DNA of 64,000 nt, taken from assembly GCF_000382285.1 (NCBI RefSeq), contig NZ_KB907925.1, forward strand, positions 124,001 to 188,000, in the 5' to 3' direction. The notes below the pieces were generated by a model. That model searched no databases. It was not told the origin of the DNA and saw only the letters and a program-made list of their open reading frames with translations. Source of the DNA: Solimonas variicoloris DSM 15731. Its GTDB lineage: Bacteria > Pseudomonadota > Gammaproteobacteria > Nevskiales > Nevskiaceae. This document shows positions 23,246 through 36,437 of this stretch, one piece after another. Position 1 is the first letter of the stretch. The number at the start of each line of letters is the position of its first letter. A program made the translations under genes and the position numbers.

Positions 23246-24142
23246 TCAGACGATCGCCGCGCCGAGCACGGCGCGGATGCGCGCGGCGATCTGCGCGGCG
23301 TGCGTTTCGAGCGCGAAGTGGCCGGTGTCGAGCAGCTCGACCACGGCGTTGCGGTTGTCGCGGCGATAGGCCTCGGCGCCGGCCGGGACGAAGAACGGGT
23401 CGTAACGACCCCAGATCGCCAGCAGCGGCACCTGCGTGGTGCGGAAGTACTGCTGGAACGCCGGATACAGCGCCAGATTGCTGGCGTAGTCGAGGAACAG
23501 ATCGAGCTGGATCTCGGCATTGCCCGGCCGCTGCATCAACAGCGTGTCGAGCACGTAGGCCTCCGGCGCGATCAGGCTCGCGTCCGGCGCGCCGTGTTCG
23601 TACTGCCAGCGCGTGCCGGCCAGCGACAGGATCTCGCGCAGGCCCTCGCGATGCGCCGCACTCGGCTCGGCCCAGTAGCGCCGGATCGGCTCCCAGGCAT
23701 CGCCGAGACCGTCGAGGTAGGCGTTGCCGTTCTGCGACACGATCGCGCTGACGCGCTCGGGATGGGCGAGCGCGAGGCGGTAGCCGGTCGGCGCGCCGTA
23801 GTCGAAGACATAGAGCGCATAGCGGTGCAGCCCGAGCGCCGCGGTGAAGGCGTCGACGGTCCGCGCCAGCGCCTCGAACGTATAGACGTAGCCGCGCGCC
23901 GCCGGCACTTCCGTGAAACCGAAGCCCGGCAGGTCCGGCGCGATCACGCGGTAGTGCTGCGCCAGAAGCGGGATCAGCCCGCGGAACATGTGCGAGGAGC
24001 TCGGGAAACCGTGCAGCAGCAGCACGAGCGGCGCGTCGGCCGGGCCGGCCTCGCGGTAGAAGACGCGCACGCCGTCGGCTTCGACATGGCGATGGTGGAC
24101 GGATGCTGCGGCGAACTCGGCGGCGACGCGGTCGGCTGGCAT
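23246..24142 (-). CDS. Alpha/beta hydrolase with Asp nucleophile (epoxide hydrolase/dehalogenase type)
   Basis: A 298-residue enzyme: HGFPSSSHMFRGLIPLLAQ is the oxyanion-hole loop, YVFDYGAPTGYRLA carries Asp 114 at the nucleophile elbow instead of Ser, and DTGHFALETH near the C-terminus supplies the catalytic His. An Asp nucleophile in the FDYGA context is characteristic of epoxide hydrolases and haloalkane or fluoroacetate dehalogenases rather than esterases. The substrate is not evident. It is divergent from the CGNR regulator across a repeat-bearing promoter region. Confidence 0.9.
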   Translation of the reverse strand: MPADRVAAEFAAASVHHRHVEADGVRVFYREAGPADAPLVLLLHGFPSSSHMFRGLIPLLAQHYRVIAPDLPGFGFTEVPAARGYVYTFEALARTVDAFTAALGLHRYALYVFDYGAPTGYRLALAHPERVSAIVSQNGNAYLDGLGDAWEPIRRYWAEPSAAHREGLREILSLAGTRWQYEHGAPDASLIAPEAYVLDTLLMQRPGNAEIQLDLFLDYASNLALYPAFQQYFRTTQVPLLAIWGRYDPFFVPAGAEAYRRDNRNAVVELLDTGHFALETHAAQIAARIRAVLGAAIV

Positions 24143-24156
24143 GAATGGGCCTCTAT

Positions 24157-24243
24157 GTAACTTTTTAAATGTGTTTTAACGGTTACTGCGGCGCCCAGAG
24201 TAGCTAGATTTTGTAACTTGTCAATAGGCAAGTTAGAGGTTAC
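24157..24243. promoter_or_regulatory. Repeated GTAAC/GTTAC operator between hydrolase and CGNR genes
   Basis: An AT-rich divergent promoter region has GTAAC at 24157-24161 facing GTTAC at 24182-24186, and again GTAAC at 24213-24217 facing GTTAC at 24239-24243. The second unit contains the perfect inverted repeat TAACTTG (24214-24220) and CAAGTTA (24229-24235), and TAAC-G-GTTA occurs at 24177-24185. Several matching half sites in both units are best explained as a binding array for a dimeric regulator, most simply the adjacent CGNR protein. Confidence 0.65.
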
Positions 24244-24265
24244 AGTGCGCCATCGGAGAAACGTC

Positions 24266-24865
24266 ATGCCGGCCCCGCAGTCCCTGCCTCCCCCGCCCAG
24301 CGGCCATCAGCCCTATTTCGTCGGCGATCACCCGGCGCTCGATCTGCTGAACACGGTCGCGCGGCCCGAAGGCGCGACCGTCGATTTCTGGCAGAGCGAC
24401 GCCGACGTCGAGCGCTGGCTGGAGAAGGCCGGCTACGGCGCCGGCGGCGGCGAAGCGCGCGATGCGCACGGCGAACTGCTCGCCGAGGCGCGCCGGCTGC
24501 GCGAGGCGGTGCGCGCGCTGGTCGAGCAGCGCAAGGCCGGCCGCCGCGGCGATCCAGCGGTGCTCAACGAATTCCTGCGCGAGGCGAGCAGCTACGCCCA
24601 GCTGGCCTGGGCCCGCGGCGAGGCGCCGCATCTGCTCTGGACCTATGTCAGCACGGCGCCGCGCGCACGGCTCGCGCCGCTCGCCGAGCAGGCCGCCGAG
24701 CTGCTGGTCGAAGGCGACTTCACGCTCGTGCGCCGCTGCGAGCACCCCGACTGCATCCTCTGGTTCTACGACCGCACCAAGTCGCACAAGCGGCGCTGGT
24801 GCAGCATGGCGGTCTGCGGCAACCGCCATAAGGTCGCCGAGTTCCGCCGCCGCCAGCAGGCCTGA
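24266..24865 (+). CDS. CGNR zinc-finger regulator (ABATE domain)
   Basis: A 199-residue protein. The N-terminal part (PYFVGDHPALDLLNTVARPEGATVDFW) is the ABATE domain, a putative stress- or ligand-sensing region. The C-terminus is the CGNR zinc finger: CEHPDCILWFYDRTKSHKRRWC, followed by MAVCGNRHKVAEFRRR. This is a DNA-binding regulator architecture. The ATG at 24266 starts at the family boundary. It faces the hydrolase/AhpD genes across the GTAAC array and precedes the nitronate monooxygenase by 15 nt, so it probably controls both directions. Confidence 0.92.
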   Translation: MPAPQSLPPPPSGHQPYFVGDHPALDLLNTVARPEGATVDFWQSDADVERWLEKAGYGAGGGEARDAHGELLAEARRLREAVRALVEQRKAGRRGDPAVLNEFLREASSYAQLAWARGEAPHLLWTYVSTAPRARLAPLAEQAAELLVEGDFTLVRRCEHPDCILWFYDRTKSHKRRWCSMAVCGNRHKVAEFRRRQQA

Positions 24866-24880
24866 GCCGGGAGCCCGCGC

Positions 24881-25969
24881 ATGCACCGACACTGGCCCGA
24901 GCGTCGCGCCGCGACGCTGCTGCGCATCGAGCATCCGCTGATCCAGGCGCCGATGGCCGGCGCGCAGGGCGCGGCGCTGGCGCTCGCCGTCGCACGCGCC
25001 GGCGCGCTCGGCTCGATCCCCTGCGCGATGCTGTCGACCGCGCAGATCGGCGACGAAGTCGCGCGCTTTCGCGCGGCGCTGCCGGACGCGCCGCTGAATC
25101 TCAACTTCTTCTGCCACACGCCGCCGCCGGACGACACTGCGGCGCTCGCGCGCTGGCGAGCGCGGCTGCAGCCGTATTACGCCGAGCTCGGCGCCGAGCC
25201 GACGGCGGCGGCCGGCGCCAGCCGCCGGCCGTTCGATGCCGAGACCTGCGCGCTGGTCGAGGCGCTGCGGCCGTCCACGGTCAGCTTCCACTTCGGCCTG
25301 CCGGAGACGGCGCTGCTGGCGCGCGTGCGCGCCACCGGCGCGACGGTGCTGGCTTCGGCGACCACCGTCGCCGAGGCGCGCTGGCTGGCGGCGCGCGGTG
25401 TCGACGCGGTGATCGCGCAGGGCGCCGAGGCCGGCGGCCATCGCGGCCTGTTCCTGTGCGACGACGTCGCCACGCAGCCGGGCCTGTTCGCGCTGCTGCC
25501 GCAAGTCGTCGATGCGGTCGCGGTGCCGGTGATCGCCGCCGGCGGTATCGGCGACGCGCGCGGCATCGCCGCCGCGTTCGCGCTCGGCGCAGCGGCCGTG
25601 CAGATCGGCACCGCGTATCTCTACACGCCGCAGGCCCATGTCGCCGCCGTGCACCGCGCCGCGCTGGCCGGCGCGCGCGACGACGGCACGGCGCTGACCA
25701 ATGTCTTCAGCGGCCGGCCGGCGCGCAGCCTGATGAACCGCCTGATGCGCGAGCTCGGCCCGCTCAGCGCCGATGCCCCGGCCTTCCCGCTCGCCGGCAC
25801 CGCGCTGGCGCCGCTGCGCGCCAAAGCCGAAGCCGCCGGCAGCGGCGACTTCCAGTCGCTGTGGTCCGGGCAGGCGGCGGCACTGAGCCGCGCGCTCGCG
25901 ACCGGCGTCGACGCCGAGGCGCTGACCCGGCGCCTGATCGCCGAGGCCCTGGCGCGCATCGGCGTCTGA
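24881..25969 (+). CDS. Nitronate monooxygenase (2-nitropropane dioxygenase family)
   Basis: A 362-residue FMN-dependent TIM-barrel enzyme. Diagnostic blocks are HPLIQAPMAGAQGAALA (substrate side and start of FMN site), IAQGAEAGGHRG containing the catalytic-region His, and PVIAAGGIGDARG plus GAAAVQIGTAYL binding the FMN phosphate. The family oxidises alkyl nitronates such as propionate-3-nitronate, protecting against these toxins. It follows the CGNR gene closely and probably belongs to its operon. Confidence 0.92.
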   Translation: MHRHWPERRAATLLRIEHPLIQAPMAGAQGAALALAVARAGALGSIPCAMLSTAQIGDEVARFRAALPDAPLNLNFFCHTPPPDDTAALARWRARLQPYYAELGAEPTAAAGASRRPFDAETCALVEALRPSTVSFHFGLPETALLARVRATGATVLASATTVAEARWLAARGVDAVIAQGAEAGGHRGLFLCDDVATQPGLFALLPQVVDAVAVPVIAAGGIGDARGIAAAFALGAAAVQIGTAYLYTPQAHVAAVHRAALAGARDDGTALTNVFSGRPARSLMNRLMRELGPLSADAPAFPLAGTALAPLRAKAEAAGSGDFQSLWSGQAAALSRALATGVDAEALTRRLIAEALARIGV

Positions 25970-25990
25970 GCGCCGCCGCGCCGGCGCGGC

Positions 25991-26629
25991 TCAGATCAGC
26001 CGCGCCGCCAGCGCCTTCATCACCGCGTGCGTGCGATCGCGCGCGTCGAGGCGCGCGAGGATCTCGCTCAGGTGATTGCGTACGGTGCCGTCGGAAATGC
26101 CGAGCGCGCGGCCGATTTCCTTGTTCGAGTAGCCGCCGGCGACCAGCCGCAGCACGTCGATCTCGCGCTCGGTGAGACGCGCCGGCGCCGCGTCGCTGGC
26201 GGCCAGCGGCAGGCCGGCGGTGCTGACCGGCGCGAGCAGCGTTTCGCCGGCGGCGAGGCGTTCGATCGCCCGCTTCAGCTCCTCGGGTGCGGCATCCTTG
26301 AGCATGAAGCCCTGCGCGCCGGCGGCGCGCGCGCCCTGCAGCAGCGCCGGCTCGTCGAAGGTCGTCAGCAGCAGCACCGGCGTGTAGTCGCCGCGCGCGC
26401 GCAAGGCGCGCACGACCTCGATGCCGGAGTGGCGCGGCATGCGCACGTCGGTGACGACGACATCGACGCCACCGTGCCCGGCCGCTGCGCGCTGCAAGGC
26501 CTGCAGCAGCTCGGCGCCGTCGCGCGCCTGCACGACGATGTCGATGCCGCCGAGTTCCTGCAGCAGCGCCGCCAGGCCGCTCAGCACCAGGGCCTGATCG
26601 TCGCCGAGCGCGACGCGCAGGCGCCTCAT
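25991..26629 (-). CDS. NarL/LuxR-type response regulator
   Basis: A 212-residue regulator: an N-terminal receiver domain (RVALGDDQALVLSG, phospho-acceptor Asp in VVTDVRMPRHSGIEV, and Lys in GFMLKDAAPEE) and a C-terminal LuxR helix-turn-helix (LTEREIDVLRLVAGGYSNKE). It overlaps the histidine kinase gene by 4 nt (ATGA), so the pair is translationally coupled and most likely cognate. The signal is unknown. Confidence 0.95.
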   Translation of the reverse strand: MRRLRVALGDDQALVLSGLAALLQELGGIDIVVQARDGAELLQALQRAAAGHGGVDVVVTDVRMPRHSGIEVVRALRARGDYTPVLLLTTFDEPALLQGARAAGAQGFMLKDAAPEELKRAIERLAAGETLLAPVSTAGLPLAASDAAPARLTEREIDVLRLVAGGYSNKEIGRALGISDGTVRNHLSEILARLDARDRTHAVMKALAARLI

Positions 26630-27789
26630 GGCGGCGGTACCTGCACGCGCAGCAGCGTGCCGCCGGACACGGCGGGGCCGAAGTCGAGCCGGCCGCCGAG
26701 CGCCGCGAGCCGTTCGCGCATGCCGGTCAGCCCGTGGCCCGGCGCGGCGTCACCGGGGCCACGGCCGTCGTCCTCGACGCACAATTCGAGCCCGCCGGCG
26801 GCAGCGCGCAGACTTATGCGCACGCGCCGCGCGCCGCTGTGGCGCAGCGCGTTGGTCAGGCCTTCCTGGGCGCAGCGCAGCAGCGTCTGCGCGCGTTGCA
26901 GGTCGGCGACGTGAACCTGTTCGTCGAGGCGCAGCTCGATGCGCGGCCCGGCGCCGGCCAGCGGCAGCGCCAGCGCGGCGATCGCACTGCGCAGATCGAT
27001 GCCCTCGTCGCGGCGCAGCGTGCCGACCACCGCGCGCACTTCCTGCAGCAGCTCGTCGGCGAGCTGGCGGCAGAGACGCAGCGTTGCGTCGTCGGCGTGA
27101 TGGCGCACTGCCAGCGCCAGATGCAGCTTCAGCGCCGTCAGCTTGTGGCCGGCGACGTCGTGCAGCTCGCGCGACAGTCGCAGCCGCTCGTCGCCGCGGG
27201 CGCCCTCGGCGAGCAGGACCTGCGCCGCCTGCAGCTGCGCCTGTGCCTGCAGCGCGGCGTCGCGCGCGCGCTCGGCGGCGGCGGCATAGCCGGCGCAGAG
27301 CGCGGCGAAGGCCTGGAAACCGGCCATCGACGCCATCGAGATCGCCACGTCGGCGCGCCAGCCGTAGCGCGTCGCCAGGATCACGGCGAGCACGAGATTG
27401 GCGGGCAGCAGCCAGGCGACGATGGCGCGCGGGCCCTGCACGGCGGCGAGCTGCGCGGCGACCAGCACCAGCAGGATCGGCTGCAGGCCATCGCGCAAGC
27501 CCCAGCAGGCGAGCAGCGCGCAGGGAATCTGCGCGACGATCAGGCGCTGCTGGCGCACGCCGCGAGCGGCGCCGGTGGCGCTGCAGCGATCGCGCCAGAC
27601 GAACAGCGCCAGCACCGCCAGCGAGCCGGCGGCGCCAAGCAGAACCTGTGCGTCGAACGCGCGGCCGTCGCGCACGAAGGCGTGCACCGCGCTCCACGCG
27701 AGCACGCTCCAGGTCAGGTAGGCGGCGACGTTGAGCGGCGACAGCGCGCCGCGGAACGCGGTCGGGTGGATCGGCAAGCGCTCGCGCAT
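26626..27789 (-). CDS. Membrane histidine kinase (HisKA_3 type)
   Basis: A 387-residue kinase with about five or six hydrophobic N-terminal segments (to about residue 150), a coiled linker, the dimerisation/phosphoacceptor segment LRLSRELHDVAGHKLTALKL with the conserved His, and a C-terminal ATPase domain (ITNALRHSGARRVRI-like N box; CVEDDGRGPG and GHGLTGMRERLAALGG G boxes). This matches the NarX/DesK-type kinases paired with NarL-type regulators. The ATG at 27789 fits the first membrane helix. The divergent membrane protein gene at 27920 is a candidate target. Confidence 0.9.
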   Translation of the reverse strand: MRERLPIHPTAFRGALSPLNVAAYLTWSVLAWSAVHAFVRDGRAFDAQVLLGAAGSLAVLALFVWRDRCSATGAARGVRQQRLIVAQIPCALLACWGLRDGLQPILLVLVAAQLAAVQGPRAIVAWLLPANLVLAVILATRYGWRADVAISMASMAGFQAFAALCAGYAAAAERARDAALQAQAQLQAAQVLLAEGARGDERLRLSRELHDVAGHKLTALKLHLALAVRHHADDATLRLCRQLADELLQEVRAVVGTLRRDEGIDLRSAIAALALPLAGAGPRIELRLDEQVHVADLQRAQTLLRCAQEGLTNALRHSGARRVRISLRAAAGGLELCVEDDGRGPGDAAPGHGLTGMRERLAALGGRLDFGPAVSGGTLLRVQVPPP

Positions 27790-27919
27790 GGCCGCAGTGT
27801 CGCATCGCCGCGCGGCGCGGCGGAAGGTGAGTTTTGTCACCCCCGCCGCCTGACATTCGTCATCTGCCGCGCGCGCCGCGACATCGCGACACTGGCCTCG
27901 TCCTCAGCCGGAGTTCCCC

Positions 27920-28585
27920 ATGTACGCGGTCCTGCTCGCCGTCCACGCCGCGATCGGCGGCCTCGCCCTGCTCTCGTTCTGGAGCGCCGGCCTCGCCCGC
28001 AAGGGCAGCACGACGCACCGCCTCGCCGGCCGCACCTTCCTGCTGGCGATGATCGGCATCGGCGCCACGGCGCTGCCGATGGCACTGCTGCGCCTCGCCG
28101 CCGGCGACGTCGTGTTCGCCGTTTTCATGCTGTACCTGTGCCTGATCACCGCGACCGCCTGCCTGAACGCCTGGCTGGCGATCCGCTGGCGCGGCGACTG
28201 GCGCCGCTACCACGGCCCTTGGCATCGCGCGCTCGCCTGGCTCAACTTCGCCGCCGCCGTGGCGCTGCTCGCGTACGGCCTGCAGCGCGGTGCCGTGCTG
28301 CTGGCCGGCTTTTCCACCGTCGGTCTCTACGCCGGCGTGCAGATGCTGCGCGCGGTGGCGCGCGGCGCGCAGCCACGCTGGTGGCTGCATGCGCATTACG
28401 GCGGCATGCTCGGCGCCGGCGTGGCGACGCATGTCGCCTTTCTTGGCATCGGTCTCGGGCGCCTGCTGCCCGCCTACGCTGGACCGGTGCAGATGCTGGC
28501 CTGGTTCGGCCCGCTGGCGGCGGCGCTGGTAGTCGGCTGGCGTCTGCGCCGCCGCCATGGCGCGCCAGCGCGGCCGCTTGCGTGA
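27920..28585 (+). CDS. Integral membrane protein, DUF2306-like
   Basis: A 221-residue protein with about seven hydrophobic helices, starting with MYAVLLAVHAAIGGLALLSF. The conserved features THRLAGRTFLLAM, RYHGPWHRALAW and WLHAHYGGMLGAG (several His in loops or helix ends) resemble DUF2306-like small membrane proteins; the assignment is by pattern only. It diverges from the two-component system, which may regulate it. Function unknown. Confidence 0.65.
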   Translation: MYAVLLAVHAAIGGLALLSFWSAGLARKGSTTHRLAGRTFLLAMIGIGATALPMALLRLAAGDVVFAVFMLYLCLITATACLNAWLAIRWRGDWRRYHGPWHRALAWLNFAAAVALLAYGLQRGAVLLAGFSTVGLYAGVQMLRAVARGAQPRWWLHAHYGGMLGAGVATHVAFLGIGLGRLLPAYAGPVQMLAWFGPLAAALVVGWRLRRRHGAPARPLA

Positions 28586-28615
28586 GGCAGCGCATGGTGG
28601 AAGCTGGCGCGCATC

Positions 28616-29248
28616 GTGCACACTGCCAAGCCTTTCCTGCCAAACGCTGCGCGCATGCTCGAGCGTCTCACCGAATTCGGCAATGCCGCCGTCCTGTCGC
28701 TGCTCGCACTGTTCGTCGCACTCTGGCTCGCACATGCCGGCAGCCGCCGCGCGGCGCTGGCCTGGCTCGTCGGCCTGCTGGCCTGCGTCGGCACGATTGC
28801 GCTGCTCAAGGGTTATTTCCTCGCCTGCCCGCTGCCGGGCTGGGCCCTGCGCAGCCCGAGCGGACACGCCGGCTTCAGCCTGTTCGTGTACGGCGGCATC
28901 ACCTTGTGCGCGGCGCGCGACGGCGCGGCGTGGCGGCGCGGGCTGCTGACGCTGCTCGGCAGCGCGGCGGTCGCGGCGATCGCCTGGTCGCGCTACGCGC
29001 TCGGCGCGCATACGCCGATCGAGATCGTGTTCGGTCTGCTGATCGGCGGCGCCGCACTGGCCACGTTCGCCGCGCTGCGCGGAGCGGCCGGCGCGCGTCG
29101 CTTCCCGTATCTGGCGGCGGCGCTGCTGGCTCTGGCGATCGCGGCGACGCTGCATCTGCTCGACTGGCATCCCAGCTTCGAAGGCTGGCTGCGCGAATTC
29201 GGCCGCCGCTTCGCGACCGGCCTGCCGTTCTGCACGCGCGCGAGCTGA
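28616..29248 (+). CDS. PAP2-family membrane phosphatase
   Basis: A 210-residue membrane protein with about five helices. The type 2 phosphatidic acid phosphatase signatures are present: RSPSGHAGFS (motif 2) and SRYALGAHTPIEI (motif 3, with catalytic His). KGYFLACPLPGW lies at the first motif position. Substrates may be phosphatidate, phosphatidylglycerophosphate or undecaprenyl pyrophosphate. The start is uncertain: GTG at 28616 is used, with the ATG at 28655 an alternative. It probably shares a transcript with the gene just upstream. Confidence 0.85.
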   Translation: MHTAKPFLPNAARMLERLTEFGNAAVLSLLALFVALWLAHAGSRRAALAWLVGLLACVGTIALLKGYFLACPLPGWALRSPSGHAGFSLFVYGGITLCAARDGAAWRRGLLTLLGSAAVAAIAWSRYALGAHTPIEIVFGLLIGGAALATFAALRGAAGARRFPYLAAALLALAIAATLHLLDWHPSFEGWLREFGRRFATGLPFCTRAS

Positions 29249-29269
29249 GCGCTGAACGGCGTCCAACGA

Positions 29270-29296
29270 AAAACGCCGCGCACTGCGCGGCGTTTT
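29270..29296. terminator. Bidirectional terminator between PAP2 gene and gltD
   Basis: The twelve-base arms AAAACGCCGCGC (29270-29281) and GCGCGGCGTTTT (29285-29296) enclose a three-base loop. With A and T runs at both ends it can stop transcription of the PAP2 gene on the plus strand and of gltBD on the minus strand. Confidence 0.9.
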
Positions 29297-29324
29297 CTGC
29301 CGACGGCCCCCAGCCCCTCGAACC

Positions 29325-29394
29325 GTCGAGGCTGCCTCGGCGGCTTCGCGGCCTTGCATGACGACCGTGATGACGAGGTCCGAGCCGCGGACCC
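29325..29394 (-). pseudogene. Decayed tandem copy of the gltD 3' end
   Basis: These 70 bases match 29477-29547, inside the 3' end of gltD, at about nine of ten positions with one single-base gap. Read on the minus strand the copy gives VRGSDLVITVVMQGREAAEA, against [20 protein letters not shown] in gltD. Weaker similarity extends a little further toward the gltD stop. It has no start codon or upstream enzyme domain, so it is not a gene. A partial tandem duplication, or replacement of the gene end by recombination with a relative, would explain it. Confidence 0.8.
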
Positions 29395-29461
29395 CGTCAT
29401 CGATGCCCGCCGCCATCGGCGGCGACAGGGGCCGCGGCACGCTTTTCGGACCTCGGCGTCC

Positions 29462-35411
<5,950 letters not shown>

Positions 35412-35550
35412 AAGGCTTGCTCCTGGATGAAATCCGGCGCGCACGCACGCCGGCGGCCCGCAAACGGTTGCGGGGAGCGGACCATAAGGAGCGCCGGCCC
35501 GCGCCGCAAGCGAAGCCGGGGGAAAAACCGACAGGGAGAATTGCGCCCAT

Positions 35551-35600
35551 TTGAATCAATTACTTGGCGCGCTATAAAATGGCCATCTAAATAGCCATCT
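35551..35600 (+). promoter_or_regulatory. Promoter and operator of Phd/PIN toxin-antitoxin pair
   Basis: TTGAAT (35551-35556) and TATAAA (35573-35578) are 16 bp apart, a credible sigma-70 promoter. An inverted repeat ATGGC (35579-35583) and GCCAT (35594-35598) overlaps the expected start of transcription, and GCCATCT occurs twice (35582-35588 and 35594-35600). This is the normal placement for autorepression by the antitoxin or the complex. Confidence 0.7.
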
Positions 35601-35625
35601 GCGGAGTGCACGCGCAGGGCCGCCC

Positions 35626-35886
35626 ATGAAAGCCGTCTCCATCGCCGACGCCAAGAACCGCCTGACCGAGCTGCTGTACGAGGCCGAGGAAGGCCAGCCG
35701 GTGCAGGTCACGCGGCGCGGCCAGCCGGTCGCGGTCCTGCTCTCGGAAGCCGAGTACGCACGCCTGCGTGCGGCCGCCGCCGCGGCCGTCGACTTCGCCG
35801 CCTGGGCGCGCAACTGGCGCGAGCAGCTGCCGGCCGGCATCGAGGGCATCAGCGCCGCCGAGCTCGAGCGCTGGCGCGACATCTGA
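35626..35886 (+). CDS. Phd/YefM-family antitoxin
   Basis: An 86-residue protein with the Phd fold signature: VSIADAKNRLTELLYEAEEGQPVQVTRRGQPVAVLLS. The C-terminus (ELERWRDI) is the tail that contacts the partner toxin. It is first of a two-gene operon with the PIN toxin 10 nt downstream, behind an operator-bearing promoter. In this family the antitoxin binds DNA via its N-terminal domain and blocks the PIN nuclease by its tail. Confidence 0.93.
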   Translation: MKAVSIADAKNRLTELLYEAEEGQPVQVTRRGQPVAVLLSEAEYARLRAAAAAAVDFAAWARNWREQLPAGIEGISAAELERWRDI

Positions 35887-35896
35887 GCCCCCGCGC

Positions 35897-36316
35897 ATGG
35901 CCAAGCTCGCCTATCTGCTCGACCTGCCGGTGCTGGCCGAACTGACGCGGCCCAACGGCAACCGCCGCGTCTTCACGCTGTTCGAACAGCGTCAGGCGCT
36001 GTGCGCGATCGCCGCGCCGGCCAGCTACGCCCTGCTGCGCGGCCTGGAGCTGATGCATGAAGGCGAACGGCGCCAGCAGCTGCAGGCCTTCGCGACCGAG
36101 TTGCTGGCCTCCGGACCGGCGACCCTGCCGTTCGACGGCGATTCGGCGCTGTGGCTGGCGCGCAACGAGCGCGAACGCGCGCGCCGCGGCTGGTCCTCGC
36201 TCGACGGCCAGCTGGCGGCGATCGCCGCGACCCATGAGCTGGCGTTGGTGACACGCAGCGCCAGCGCCTTCGCCGGCCTCGCCGGCCTGCGCGTCGAGGA
36301 CTGGTTCCGGCCCTGA
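35897..36316 (+). CDS. PIN-domain toxin, VapC-like, with unusual motifs
   Basis: A 139-residue PIN-like protein. The N-terminus YLLDLPVLAEL corresponds to the YLLDTNVLSEL metal-site motif: the acidic Asp 9 is present but Thr-Asn is replaced by Leu-Pro. An acidic Glu in LLRGLELMHEG and an Asp in GWSSLDGQLAAIA occupy the second and third positions. The terminal TRN..DF block is altered to LVTRSASAFAGL. Tail residues GLRVEDW match PIN toxins. The pair looks complete, but the substitutions make nuclease activity uncertain. Confidence 0.82.
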   Translation: MAKLAYLLDLPVLAELTRPNGNRRVFTLFEQRQALCAIAAPASYALLRGLELMHEGERRQQLQAFATELLASGPATLPFDGDSALWLARNERERARRGWSSLDGQLAAIAATHELALVTRSASAFAGLAGLRVEDWFRP

Positions 36317-36437
36317 GCCGGGCCTTGAGCGGCGTCAGTGCGGCGGCACGGCGGCGCTTGTAAAGAAATGTCCGTCTTCATTTGCCATTCAGTGCACTGC
36401 CGTAGCGTGCCGACAGCTGCCCAGAGGGCCCCGCACC

